Source: Absidia repens
Lineage: Eukaryota; Mucoromycota; Mucoromycetes; Mucorales; Cunninghamellaceae
Direction of reading: 5' to 3'
NCBI GenBank assembly: GCA_002105175.1
Contig: MCGE01000022.1
Location: 558,001-622,000 of the forward strand
DNA length: 64,000 nucleotides
Made by a program: the position numbers and the translations under genes. The notes beneath the pieces are model-generated. The model was given only the letters and a program-made list of their open reading frames with translations. It did not search any database and had not been told where the DNA came from. Below, piece after piece: positions 1 to 12,429 of this stretch (position 1 is its first letter; each line of letters starts with the position of its first letter).

Positions 1-194
1 GGCACTCAACAAAATAGTCTGTATTTACACAAGCACATGCCTTTCTTCCTACCCATAAATACATACACACCGGATTTTACTCTTGCCCATTCAACGAGAC
101 AATAAAAAGCATGAAAGAGATTACTGGAATAAATACAAAAATGTTTAATTGATATAGGTATACAGTGTAAACTATGACAACTAGCACTAACCTA

Positions 195-462
195 AGCTAA
201 CGGTGCTATTCTAGAATGAAGGCCAATCTAATGGAAGTTAGAAATCACGAATCTAAAATGAAAGAGTTTCCCCATGAAGTTTGTTTTGCGCTTTTGAAAA
301 TGCCTCTAATTCAAGTTCTAAAACTAATCCTAGATCAACAGTATCCCAATGAGCCTTACTATCATATCATTCAAATTTTTATGAAGGAAAAAAAAAAGAA
401 GAAAGAAAGGAAAAAGGAGAGAGAGAGAAAAAAAAAAATCATGTGTGCGGACCCTGAATTGA
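195..462 (-). repeat. dispersed repeat, copy 1
   Basis: Minus-oriented, diverged copy of the family described in the findings. It keeps the central block (the GTTTCCCCATG segment near 268-279) and the head ATGTGTGCGGACCCTGAATTG near 440-460, beside an A/G-rich tract at 383-440 that is the complement of the pyrimidine tract. Similarity to copies 35230-35565 and 1745-1855 continues outward to about position 85 (CCCATTCAAC...GACAATAAAA). Its AATAAA motif is degraded. Confidence 0.75.
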
Positions 463-1146
463 TTTTTTTTTTCTAATGTAGTGCCAAATGGCAGAGGCTC
501 TAATCCTTTCCATATTTCTTTTTTCTATTTTTTTTTCTTTTGTGAATGTGAATATAATCGACTTTTTTACGGTATTGAAAAGTGGTATTGACCAATGCCA
601 ATAATCTTCACTAAGGTATTGTTAAGAGCTCTAAGTAAATCGATAGATTTGCCAAAAGAATCAACGAAGCGCTAGAGCGAGCGTTTATTTGATATAAAAA
701 CTATGTGGTGTTTAAATGTTTTTTATACAGTGCGTGAAAATAAAATAAAGATAATATGTTTATTGATTTGATAATAACAACTATGTTAGGTTGGATGCTC
801 TGCGGTGAGAGATAAATCAGAGGGCACAATTTATTCACTTTCATTTGAGTTGAAGTATAAATAGGATGGTGGAAAAATATTCTGAGATGATCACTCATTT
901 CAATTTCATTCCCCGCCGCCCAAAAATGAAGACGACCCCATCCGTGCTTCAATAAACCATGCAGTTTTTAATCGAAGTTTACTCTAACCCCCTCTACTAT
1001 CTATATACTCTCATATATTTAATCCCTACTTCATATCTATCCTAATGTGATGTCCAATAAAAAGCAATAGACCGTGGAGAAAGAACGCATGACCTTCATT
1101 TTTACATTTGTCTCTTATATTACATCTAAAATTCCATTTCAGTTGT

Positions 1147-1228
1147 GTCAGTTTGTCCGAGTGGTTAAGGAGTGTGACTAGAAATCACATAGGCTCTGCC
1201 TGCGTAGGTTCAAATCCTGCAGCTGACG
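1147..1228 (+). tRNA. tRNA-Ser(AGA)
   Basis: An intronless class II tRNA. The acceptor strands at 1147-1153 and 1221-1227 pair over seven positions with one G-T wobble. The anticodon stem TGTGA/TCACA encloses the loop CTAGAAA, giving anticodon AGA at 1180-1182. A long variable arm follows, as in serine tRNAs, then a T stem-loop GTAGG-TTCAAAT-CCTGC at 1204-1220. It reads UCN serine codons. It stands alone between repeat copies, with no protein gene within 900 bp upstream or 3 kb downstream. Confidence 0.93.
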
Positions 1229-2180
1229 ATATCTTTTGCGTAACTTACGCATTGGGTTTCAAATCAATTTACTTTTTTGGTCATTTCTATTACTGTAGTT
1301 ACGGCTAATTTTGGTTGTTAGATTTTAATTGGAATTTGTTTTTGTAGGTTTTTATTTTTTATAGAGTGAGCACCAGAACTTTTAGTGTTACGGCTATTTT
1401 TGAGTTTGATACGGGCAGTAACGGTGTTGATTCAACCTTTTGTTAAAGCTTAAGTTATATTTTACGCCAGATGAATAGTGTATAAGAGTATTCTTGTTCT
1501 TATTTCAACGGATTTGTAGTGAAGATCAAAGAACATTTTCCCCCTGAATCGGAATTTGGAATCAATTTGTTTTCTTGACTGTAGTCTTGAAAATATAAAT
1601 CGCGAGACACACACACATATCCAGCCAAATCTTCCAACCGTGCTTCATTCATCGCCCAGGTGATAATTTCTTCCCAGCCAAATATTTCACCCACGGGCCT
1701 TTTTTTTTTTTTTTTACCCACACAAGTACTATAAAGCGCGGGTATACCCATTCAACAGAACAAACTAAATGTATGAGAGACGATGTAGAAACCAAAAAAG
1801 CATAATATATTTTATTCAGATGTAAACAGGTACTATATAAGCTGAACTAGTATAGCAAATAATAACCATGACACATATATAAAAATACAGCGTTTATGTG
1901 TGTGTGTAAGGGGGAGGTAGATTATCTTTTTCAAGAACAAACGACGTAGGATAAACCGGTCCAATCAAAGTGGCAAAGCTATTCTAAGGCGAATGACTGA
2001 TCGCAAAGGAACCAACGGAAAAGGACAACCATGTTGTCGATGTTAAATAATAATGGTTACTATCATGAAATGCAGATTATCATGTAGGCTATTTTGTAAA
2101 GAACTGACTACTGTGAAAAGAAGAAGAGCAGCAAAAGGGGGTGGTGTTGTGGTAAAAAAAAACACACACGAGAGGGTCAT
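1229..2180. other. intergenic, with a truncated repeat piece
   Basis: No gene model is supportable here. At about 1745-1855 (minus orientation) there is a fragment of the dispersed repeat: a CCCATTCAAC start, a TTTTATTCAGATGTAAAC segment and no central block. The rest is AT-rich, with a T17 run at 1700-1716. Confidence 0.5.
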
Positions 2181-2181
2181 T

Positions 2182-2830
2182 TTCAAATCCCGCACACATG
2201 ATTTTTGTTTGCTTCCCAATTTTTATTCTTTTGCCCGCTCTTTCTTTCATTTCTTTTTCTCCTTCCTTTCCTTCTTCATCATTCAAATTCTATGGGATTA
2301 TGTTGGACTTAGAATAGTATCAGGACTAGTTTAGAAGGGGTTTCAGCTCAGGGTTATCAAGATGCATGGGGAAACCTTTTCATTTTGGATCCAGGATCTG
2401 AAGGCAGCATTAGTTGGCGTTTTGGAGCCTTCATTAGCTTAGTTTTGTGATATGTGTCAAAATATTTGTATCTACATCTGAATAAAATATATCAACTTTG
2501 TTTGCTTCATTGAAAAAGTGTCGCATTAGTTCCTCCCGGGTTTTGTACTGTACCACAGATCCCTTTTATCATCGCCACTTTAGATTAGTATTGACCGTGT
2601 TGATCTTCAATGAACGACATTGCTTCAGCCATTGTTATGTATTGTACAGTACATTATACCTCTTTTTACAATTGTTCATTTAGGTTACTGTAGATTCTTT
2701 TTCAAATCTCACTCTAGTCATCGTCGAGCGACCTCCAATAGATCCATCCATTGAATCCCTTGTCACAATGAACCCCTCGTTTTAGTTTTAATTTTTACTC
2801 AATGGGCTTCAATATAATATGTTCTTTTTA
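2182..2830 (+). repeat. dispersed repeat, copy 2 (long)
   Basis: Plus-oriented copy. Order: head TTTCAAATCCCGCACACATG (2181-2200), pyrimidine-rich tract (2200-2285), central block with GGACTAGTTTAG and AAGATGCATGGGGAAACC (2320-2376), then AATAAAATAT (2480-2489). A 3' arm resembling copy 53820-54770 runs to about 2830. Confidence 0.85.
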
Positions 2831-4591
2831 ACCCGAGTATAGTAAACAACATGACATTATTGTAGCTGATTTGTTAATGTCCTACCAAACAATGGCACTC
2901 TAAGTCACCCATTACGACCACTTTTTCCCCCTATTTTCAAAAGCTGATCACATTCCCGCTCGATCCATCATATAAATAAACCCCAGGTGGTGCTGCGTAT
3001 ACAGCGATCACTATAGAGCTTTATACACAGGATTTCTAGCTTATCTATGACGATTTGACTTGCCTTTGTGAGGCGAAGCAACTAGGTGATATTTCCAGAT
3101 TACTTAGTATGAATCGTGCCTGTATTCCCGTTTAACCATCCATATTAATCAATCTAGAATATGATGCCAACGTAACCTCTACTAGATTAGACATATCATT
3201 CATACAGCTAGTTACTTTTTTTTTTTTTTTTTGGCGTGGTATAATAATAATAAAAAGAAGCCCAAACTGAATCCAATTGTGTCAATGGTACAAAGTAGTA
3301 GGGACGTTTATTATCATCAAAAACAGCACTGTTCACAGCAAAAATTAACAAATACTAAACAATGATAGATGATAACTTGACAGTTGTATAATTTGTATTG
3401 ATTTTGTTTTTTATTGTAATAGAAGAAGAATGGCAAATAGTCTAATCTAAGATAAAAAGGGAAAAGAGGTAAAATAGTAATAGTACTATGGGGACAATGA
3501 AGATGGAGGGGACGTAGTCTAAAAAATATCTACATGTTTATGGGCCAATAACAACGTACTGTATTGGATGTGTCGCGTTGAAAGTGTTTCTGATGCATTT
3601 GAGAAATATGATGATGGAGTTGGCATCTGATGTCAGTGATATGATAGAGGCGATGAAAATTTTGAAACCTGTCGTTCATGATATGAAAATCAGCTTGAAT
3701 CATTAATGTAGTCGGGTATGTCATTACTATCTTTTTTTCTTTACCTTCACCATATTGCTGCAGGTCATGGATCATCTACGAAAAATAAAAAAACAGTTCA
3801 TACCAGTCACACCCACCATGTTCTCCCTCCGTTTCCGATATGTATTCTTTTTTATTTACCTCTCATTTTCTTTTGTTCCCTTCATTGCACACTGGTGGCC
3901 AAGTGGTCAAGCTGCTCATTCCCTATGTTTTGTCGACTTGTGATCCCCCACCTTCAAATAATATAGTATCGCCGCAGAACCCATCGATCAAATTTCTATG
4001 CTGAATCTAGGGAGAGTTTATTCAAGGAAGATAAATTGATCATATAGTTAGCAAGCCATGAGTGGCCAATCGAACGAATATGGCTGGCAATAAAAAAGCT
4101 TACTCGTCTGATACAAAGGACTTGATAAACTGGGTTGATATTTTTGCACGGGCGTATTGACTGTATACTGTAATGTTCAGGTGGTGCACTTCATACAGTT
4201 AATATATGAATAAAAAAAAAAAAAAAAAGAATGCATTCTTTAAGAAAGTAAAAGAAAAGAAAGAAAAAGGAAAAAAAAAAGAAGGACATCCAAGTAAAAT
4301 AAATGAATTTAAACGCCGAAATTTTATCTGCAGGACGGATCGAAACGCTGTAGCGACAGATATGGGAAAGCTTCAATTTTTTTTTATATTGCTCTTAATT
4401 ATCAAATAGATTGACAAGCGTGGTACACTTATAATATATAATTGAATTGAGATTCATTTTTACCATATACAACCTTGATGATTCCGAAGGAGCCATCATA
4501 AAATGGAACGACGAAATATATAAAAGCTTCTTTATCACAGTTCCTCAATCTTTTTATTTCTTTTTGAAACATTGTATTATACTTGCATCGA
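2831..4591. other. intergenic, no gene seen
   Basis: Only short, compositionally biased ORFs occur here. There is a T18 run near 3213-3231 and A-rich runs at 4210-4290. A tRNA-like stretch near 3890 was examined and rejected. The 3' part supplies the promoter of the rhomboid gene. Confidence 0.5.
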
Positions 4592-6682
4592 ATGAGCCAA
4601 TTTATTAAAGAAAAATTCAACTTCAAGCTATCGAAGAAAAGCACCAATAGTTTAAATTTACCTATTCAACGGTGTGAATCGCCTATACCAACTGGGTCCC
4701 CTTACTATCACCACTATCATAATGGTGATGCCCAACCAATCCATGATATTGATCCTTATCAATTCTATAACAAGCGTGCAAAAGAAACCCAAACCATGAC
4801 CTCTAACCAACATTACATAGATGGATCGCCACGAATTATGGTAGTCGATGATACACGAAAATCAAAAACAGAAAAGAACGTCAATGATGATAATGACATT
4901 GATCAGTACCACAGCTACCGTAACAGCAACAGAAGAAATACTCAAAATAGATTTAGATCCACCATCTTATCACTACTGCCGGCATCAAAAAGAAAAAGTC
5001 AAAGCAGCGATCGAGTCTATTTAATATCTGGAAACAGCGATTTAGAGTCCAATTACCAAGATCGAGGAATGGAAAATACAGGAACAGCAACCACAGACAA
5101 GGAAAAGAAAAAAGTGACATTTTTTAAAACACCGACTGCTACGGCTCAGCCAACCCTCAACTCAAAACCGCCTTCACCTCCTCCTGAAACTGCCAGACCA
5201 GTCATGGCGCCTCCTCCTAAGCAACATCGACGGTGGTTTCCATTTTTCTCTTACTTATTTGCCATTGGTACTTTTATTCTTTTGGTTTATGATATATTTT
5301 TATTTAAAAAGGACTACGGTAATAACGGGGAAAAAAAAAATCAACATCGGGGGTTGAATAGCTTAAATGAACTCAAAATGCTTGCCCCCCCTTTTTTTTG
5401 ATTCAGGTACCATCATCAATTTATCACCGTTCAACATTATGCTCGGGCCAAATACAGAAACATTTATTCAATCAGGTGCATTGTTCACTTCTTGTATTCG
5501 GGCGGATCAAACAAGTTTTCAATGCACACTTAAAACTGGTAAATAAATAAATAAATAACCAAATCATTGATTTACGCTGTGCGTATATACTAACTTAATA
5601 ATTTTATAGGGCAGCCTTCAACATTGACTCCACCCACATGGTCTTTCTCTTTAGATAATAGCACGAATAGTAGTAACACCCATTCGTGCTCTATTCAAGA
5701 TTTATGCGGGCTCGTTCCTACTTCTTCTGATGATACAAGTCATCCTGGTCAATACTATAGGTTTTTCACAGCTATTGCTATTCATGGTGGAATCATTCAT
5801 TGGATCATTAATGTGACTGTACTGCTAACGTTTGGTGCGTCCATTGAACGAGGATTAAATCCATTTCGATTTGCTTTTGTATGGATCGTGTCTGGTTCCT
5901 TTGGTTACGTACTTGCCTCACTCTTCTTAAATGACAACACAGGTATATCTTATATATATATATTAATACCAGGAAAAATACTAACTGTTACATTTTTATT
6001 ATTTTTTATTTGAAAAGCAATCATGGGGTGTTTTGGAGCTATCAATGGTATTTTTGGTCTGGCACTGATAAATTTGTATCATGCAAGACATTTTAGTTCC
6101 AATTCAGGCACCTTTCTTTTAAAGCTTATCATGTTACTTGGTAATAAAAATATTGATGGTCGATAATGGTAATCTCACCTTTTTTTTTTTTTCTTTCTAA
6201 TAATTAGCCCTTGGCGGAATTCTAGGGTATTTGCCTGGGTAGGACGAATTTAAAAGATAAATAATTGAGATGAAAGTCCGACATTGATGCATATGCTAAC
6301 ACTGCCACCTTTTTGTTGATCTATTCAAGATACAATAATTTCAGTCATATAGGTGGATTTATTGCGGGTATATTATCTGGTATCGTAGTGGTACCGACAA
6401 CATTGCAATTTCGAGTGAACAAATTAGGCTGGTTCTTGGTATTGCTTATTCGAATGGTAGCCCTGGCTGTTCTTGGCATCTTGTTTTATTTTGCTTTAAC
6501 GAAATTCTACTCCAACCAAAATTTGATGAATGTAAATATTTTTCTTTAATTCCATCAAGATATGACTTTACTTTATTAATTCAATCCCCGCTTTTTTTTT
6601 TTTTTTGTTATTCCTGCAGGATTGTCCTTGGTGTAGTTATATATCCTGCCTTCCCATTTTCAACATGTGCAGCAGTCATTGA
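4592..6682 (+). CDS. rhomboid-family membrane protein, probably inactive
   Basis: Exons 4592-5318, 5407-5538, 5610-5942, 6018-6140, 6208-6238, 6330-6531 and 6620-6682 give about 536 aa; all phases agree. The first ATG (MSQFIKEK) is used because the frame upstream opens only on non-ATG codons. A long polar N-terminus (about 1-215) precedes membrane segment 1 (WFPFFSYLFAIGTFILL). An extracytoplasmic loop, the HGGIIHWIIN motif and several more membrane segments follow. The C-terminal DCPWCSYISCLP box is typical of fungal rhomboids with this topology. Rhomboids are intramembrane serine proteases with a Ser-His dyad. The dyad His is kept in FSHIGGFIAG, but the Ser motif GxSGA reads GCFGAING, with Phe in place of Ser. 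This suggests a pseudoprotease (iRhom-like in principle) acting on membrane-protein trafficking; that role is inference. Confidence 0.88.
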
Positions 6683-8384
6683 TGATTCATGTAAAGATAG
6701 ACCAAATAGATATTATAGCCGGCTATAAATTATTTAACACACACATACACATATACACACATACATCCACATACATCCACATACAAACAACATGCACGCA
6801 ATATAAAAAAAGAAAGGAAAGGAAGATAGACTAGATGATGAGAATGAAGTTTTATTAAAGTAAAATGATACACAAATATATATTCGGATAAAGATGTGTG
6901 ATGATGGTCAATTCTTTATTTTTTATCATATAAAAAGTAAATCAAACAAAGCTCTGTGCAAAGAATGGATGTCCCAGAGCGGTATTTCAAATGTACACTC
7001 CTTGGTTGCTGAAAAGAGAGGTTTCTGGTACTGTTCTTTCCCCTTTTTTTCTCCTTTTTTATTTTACTTTTTAAAAACAATCCCGTTACATCTTCATTTT
7101 TACCCCATCATCAATTGACTCTACTATTCTTCAGTTTTTCAACTTGTATACCATCAACGTAAGTCACTACATCTGAAATAGGTAGCATAGGACGAACAAA
7201 TAATACATATTCATATAGTGACAAACACACAAGAATGGTTCTACCCAATTCATTCTGAATTAATGTACAGAGTATGTTGGCATCAAAGGTAATAAAATAT
7301 AAATAAAACAAGGCAAAAGGAACATTAGCTTGAAAAAAAATATGTACATGTTCCTTTTTTATGCATAAGAATTATGAATTGACACTTTGTTGTTTATTAC
7401 AGTAGACTATATGATATTGGTTCAACTTGGTTGACTTGACAGTGAGCAGCTTTAAAGGACAACACAAGGAGGAGGGGGTGGGCAAAACGAGGAGAAAAAC
7501 ATATACTTAAGGAAAAGAGGATGAAGAAAAAAGAAAAAAAAAAGGGGTAGTGGGCGAAGTGGCGGGAAAAAGGGGTGGGGGATGAAATACAAGATGATTT
7601 TGGATAGTAAGTATCATAGGCTCACAGATACATTTTTATTTTTCCTTTATGTAGTTGAGTCAATGTAGAACATTTTACATCCTGATGGAAGGACGTCTTG
7701 TATGACCAGTCACTATGGACCTCGTAAACGGATTTTAAAAGCAAAATAAAATAAAATTTGAACAATACCACGTGGAGGTAAGATATACTGTGAAGGTTTA
7801 AAAGAAAGGATGATCATTGGTGATCATTGACTGAATTTGGAAAAACTGATGACCGATTTTCATTTATTTATTTAATGTTTATCATTATTCTAGTAAACAG
7901 CGCTTTGGGCAATGCTTATCATAATGTACAGCACAACGGTAACAACGAACGAGTCGAAAATGTCAAGGCTGTGAAATTCAAGCGGATGAATTAATTCAAA
8001 TCCGATACCCGTCTTGTGCAAATATGAGTTGCTGACATCCAGACTCGCATTACATATCCTCATGAATTCTTAATCTCCTTTCCCTTCACTTTTGTCATTA
8101 CTGCCAATTATTAGTTATTATTTAACGTAGTTTATTGTTATTGTCATCTCATCTCTTTTTCATATATACCTTTAATCATCATGCATTAGGCGACCTCAAA
8201 AACAATAAATAAATAAAAATGGAAATTACATATTGAAATACCGCCATTTTGCGCCTCAACTGGTTTTTTTTTATTTTTTATAATTTTCTTCTCTTTTCTT
8301 TTTTTTTGTCTACATTTTTTCTTTTTTATTTCCTCTTTGTCAACCTCGCTCATACTTCATCCCCTATCCTGTATAAAAAACGTC
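6683..8384. other. intergenic, no gene seen
   Basis: Contains the rhomboid 3' UTR, ACATAC-type repeats near 6740-6790, purine-rich stretches at 7460-7580 and a 10-bp direct duplication (TGATCATTGG / TGATCATTGA) at 7811-7830. The last ~150 bp before the LRR gene is T-rich, as in many promoters of this window. Confidence 0.5.
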
Positions 8385-10513
8385 ATGGGCCAAACTTCTT
8401 CAACCGGTCAAGTGGATTATACTTTTGGCTTGATGGCTACAAAAACCAACTCCCCTTACGGTAACAAGGAAGAGAACAACATCGACATCACCTTCAGCAC
8501 AACGTCCAACAAACGCCTACTACAATACCCTCAACAATATGGGTTGGAAAACGATTCCTCTGCTACTGGATATGACAGTGACGACGAATTAGTTGACTCC
8601 CCTGACAATCGTTTTTCTATACCTTCTGCTTCCTCGGACTGCTCTTTGCCATTCAGTTACCAACCCCACTCGCCTTTTTATCTCAGGACATCAACCTCGT
8701 CATTCCAGCAGCAAGACGAAAAACAGACAATGGACCGAATAGATTCCGGTTATGCTGATCAGACTGTTTTCGGACCGAAAAAGGAAGCCAGCAGCAGAAC
8801 TTCACTTATCAACTCTCGACTTGCTAACGATGTTCGATACGTCGACCAGCGTTACTATACCACCAACGCCATCAACAAAAAAGGTCGTGACTACCATCAC
8901 CATGAATTTAATTTATTCATCTCTGCTAACAGCAATACTACATTGGGTACTTTGGATTTGACAACTGATACTTTGGATGACGGCGCCGAACATCGTGACG
9001 ATGATATTACTATTGACACAAAATTGACCTTTGCTGCTGCTGCATTAGCCTCTCAAGATCCTTCTATGCGTGATATTTGCCTATCTAGACGATCTCTGAT
9101 CCACCTTAGTCCGAACATTGGCCTGTTGACGTCCATACGGAAACTGAACCTGTAAGTCAAACAAAGAAAACATAGTGATCTACTCTCCCCTCCCTTCAAA
9201 AAAAAGGGAGCTCGTTGGGCGAAAATGGTGTGTGCGTTTTATGATTGCTTGCTGTAGGCGGAAGAAGAGGGAGAGAGGCGGGGGCAAATATTTGATTGGC
9301 ATGCATAATGATTTGCGGTGGGGGGTAAATGGTTAAAAAAAAAGTATGGTATGCAATTATCGAACAAATACAATGATGTGTAGTCAAAAAGGAAGGGGGG
9401 CATCACTACATGAATCTGGGTGGCAAAAAGGAGAGCGGGGAAAAAAGGAGTACGTTTTATGCATGAACTAACTTGTTTCTTTTTCTACTCTTTATATAAT
9501 ATATATATCTTCTTATTTCTAGATGCAACAATATGCTGATTGAACTGCCTGATAGCATTGGACAATTGCAACAGCTGGAAGTACTGTTACTATCAAAAAA
9601 TAAACTGCAGCATTTACCAGACTCGATACAGCATCTGCCACGGTTAACTGAATTGGATCTGTCTTACAACCAACTATCCCACCTTCCATCCCTCGGCCAT
9701 TTGACATCGCTATGTACACTCTTATTATCACACAACAATTTGACTCGCCTACCTTCGGATTTAATTGGAATGAAACGCCTTGTAACCATGGATCTTACAA
9801 ACAATCCGTTACCTGTCCTCCCTGCGGAAATCACTCGATTATCAAATCTACGTCGTTTACGATTGGACCATTGCCACAAATTGTTGAGCCTGAATGAACA
9901 TGTACAGATGGAAGTTGACTTGACCCACGACCCACCGAGCCTCAAGGAGATTTGTGCAAGAAAAGCATTAGTATTGTTATCATCCTCTTCCAATGTCAAC
10001 AACAACAACAGCAAACTAGTGAACACAGCAAGACAACATTCAGTGACAACAACCAAACTCGAGCGACTGACAGGCCATCTCATACCGTACCTCGCATCAG
10101 CAAACACCTGCTCATCATGCCATGGTCCTTATTTCGAATCCCATGTTATTCGTCGTCGCTTGATTGAAAAAAACGACTTATGGATCCCCTTGGAGTATAC
10201 ATTATGCTCGGCACACTGGTCTGACGAAAAGGATCGACTACTGAATATGTTTCACCGCGAAACTTTATTATCCAACAGCAACAGCGACATGATCAACGCC
10301 ATCGCATCTCTTCATACTCTTGCATCACAGCAACAGCAGGATCAGCAGCAACAGCAGCAACCATCGCCTTCCACCTCATTATATATGAACATGGATGAAT
10401 TGGAGGCAAAGTCAACGGGAAAAATGGTGTTTTTACGACATCCTCAGCGACTCCAACGTGTTAGGAACAAGCATCCTTCAAGTTTTTTGATACCCAAGAT
10501 ACATCGTGGATGA
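8385..10513 (+). CDS. leucine-rich-repeat protein, LRRC58-like, possible N-myristoyl site
   Basis: Two exons, 8385-9151 and 9523-10513, encode 585 aa. The 371-bp intron is long for this genome. The N-terminus MGQTSS fits an N-myristoylation signal (Gly2, Ser6). Residues 2-245 are polar and low in complexity. About six LRRs follow (about 250-395; pattern LPDSIxxLxxLxxLxLSxN). The C-terminal part, with PPSLKEICAR, SANTCSSCHGPYF and IPLEYTLCSAHW, resembles the zinc-ligand-like tail of vertebrate LRRC58, so this is probably the fungal relative. A Q-rich loop (QQQQDQQQQQQ) precedes the end. The family's function is poorly defined; an adaptor role at membranes is inference. Antisense ORFs over this gene are shadows. 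Confidence 0.88.
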
Positions 10514-11263
10514 ATATTTTTTTTTTTATATCCAATCTCCTTCCAAGGTTATATTCCATTTTGTATTCTTACATTTTATTTTATTATTGGCGTAGTGTAT
10601 TAGTATTAGCATTAGTATTAGCAGTGATATTATTATTATTGTTGTTGTTGACCTTTTCTTCTATACCTTCCATTTGAATTTATTTGTCATTGTTATTTTA
10701 GAATAGAAAAATGAAGCGACTTTTTTTTAATAGTATCAATAAAAAAAAATTTCCCCAATTGTACACCTTTGAACAAAATTGACTCACCCCTTTTTGAATT
10801 AAATATTTGTGAAATGGGCTACCAAAAGGGATGTCTCATATTGGCAGGCGCCTGCTCTCCCTTACTTTTACGTACACATACATCCACTGGGTCATGATAC
10901 TAACTTTTTTTCTTCAAGTTTCATCCAAATTGAAAATGCAAGGTTCTCCTCCTCCTCCACCTCCTCATATCCCCCCAAACCCAATCCCACATCATTCACA
11001 AATCCTAGTCTACACATTCCAAATTTCTATCAATGCATAGTACACCTTGATTTTTTTCCACTACATCAAATAAAAATTCATTGCCTTATTTCTACCAATA
11101 CCAATACCAATCCAATCCAATACAATAAACAACGATGATTGTTGAATGACTATATTTTACTTTATTAATAGCCTAGCAAATTCATACTATATATGTCTAT
11201 ATATATAAAAGCTACGACTAAAGATATAAACGGGCCCAATTTGATGCAAAATAATCCTACTGC
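10514..11263. other. intergenic between convergent genes
   Basis: Holds the LRR-protein 3' UTR (AATAAAAAAA near 10737) on the plus strand and the downstream region of the minus-strand eL38 gene. The proline-rich ORFs at 10809-11138 read like chance frames through CT-rich DNA. Confidence 0.5.
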
Positions 11264-11676
11264 TTAAATGTCCTTGACGCTGAGGGCTATATAAAAGACC
11301 AGAAAATATCATGATGAGTATTAAATATCGACTGGAATATTTAGATATAGTCTTACCGGGAGGAAGAGATTGTCGGAGTTTGGTGGCCTTTTGCTTGTCA
11401 TTGACAACAAGAGTGTACAAGTAGCGAGAGCATCGAACCTTGAACTTGTACTTGTCACCGTTCTTCTTTACACGGGCAGCTAGATAATTTGAAAAAAAAA
11501 GAAAATAAATCAGTCCGCTGCGTTTATATATCTATATTGTGTATATGCGTGTGCGTGTGCGTGTGCGTGTGCGAGTGCGTATGCGAGTGTGCTGATCTAA
11601 GGTATCACTTACAGGTGGCATCCTTTCTACGGGTGATTTCGAGGAATTGCTTGATATCGAGGACTTGCTTAGGCTA
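11264..11676 (-). CDS. RPL38: 60S ribosomal protein eL38 (start-codon exon not fixed)
   Basis: Coding exons 11613-11673, 11357-11479 and 11264-11286 give [35 protein letters not shown] and the tail LPPGALSVKDI, a complete eL38 of about 69 aa except for Met1. eL38 is a small protein of the large ribosomal subunit. Exon PKQ... starts in phase 0 right after an acceptor (poly-T then TAG), so the initiator ATG must sit on its own upstream exon. Candidate ATG|GT sites on the minus strand lie at about 11733, 11890 and 12075, and I cannot choose. In many eukaryotes the first coding exon of RPL38 is also just the ATG. Confidence 0.92.
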
Positions 11677-11734
11677 CAAAAAAAAAAAAAAAAAAGATTA
11701 GTCTTCATGCGCCGTCCCACTTAACCGATACCAT

Positions 11735-11795
11735 CCATCCATTTATCCACCTATCCACCGACCCATCCATCCATCCATCCACCCATCCATCCGCC
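11735..11795. repeat. CCAT/CATC-rich tandem repeat
   Basis: Degenerate tandem of 4-bp units (CATC/ATCC) upstream of, or inside the leader of, the eL38 gene. A second simple repeat, (GTGCGT)n at about 11545-11590, lies in an eL38 intron. Confidence 0.7.
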
Positions 11796-12429
11796 ACTAT
11801 GTTAGCTAATCCATCCAGATAAAATAGTATTGATTGTCGCGTTATATGTCCGTTTTCATTGTCCATTCCTTCGCTTATTACCATCGTTAATGATCAAATT
11901 GAATTTATAAAAGTCAAAAGGGAAAGAATTCCGCACACTGGTCAAAACCCGAGACTTTTTTACCCCTGATTTTTTGCTCCATTTTCGTTGCTTTGTCCCA
12001 CACTCTCCCCCTCCCCCCCAAAAATGTCGGCAAATGAAAATATAATTTTCACCCTTCCTCCACACTGGCTATACCATGGATGGAACGTTGCGCCTCGATT
12101 CCTTTTTTCAAATCATATCATATAGAGGCGGACAACGACACTACCGGCAGAAAAAAAATTCATTCTTTCCTTTACTAAAATAAATAGCATGCATTGTTGA
12201 TATTTGTGAAATCAAAAAGCATTTATTGGTAAATTGCATGAAACTTTGATAAATAAATATGTATAGATAGCTGCTTGTGCGCGAAGATGATGGTCTGGTA
12301 AAAGGGCAAAAACCACGTATACTTTTTTTTTTTTTTGGAATTAATGATAAAAGAAAGATAAATAAGATGTGAGATGAAAAAACGATAGAAGGGGACACAA
12401 ATACAACCACCCTTATTCATTGAAAAGGA

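Noticed and set aside
2053..2334. 93-codon ORF with a hydrophobic end
   Set aside because: It runs through the pyrimidine tract of a dispersed repeat copy; the Phe/Ser-rich product is compositional.
3885..3960. tRNA-like sequence (GTGGCCAAGTGGTCAAG with a possible T-loop-like end)
   Set aside because: The start resembles a class II tRNA D-arm, but no anticodon stem, T stem or acceptor pairing can be formed. At best a tRNA-derived relic; not called.
7890..8060. Possible zinc-ribbon or small RNA-polymerase-subunit-like sequence
   Set aside because: Short segments with Cys pairs appear on both strands (for example KCQGCEIQADE), but stops interrupt every frame and no splice sites join them.
9664..10107. 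147-codon antisense ORF over the LRR gene
   Set aside because: It lies entirely opposite the confidently coding LRR exon and has no features of its own; a shadow frame.
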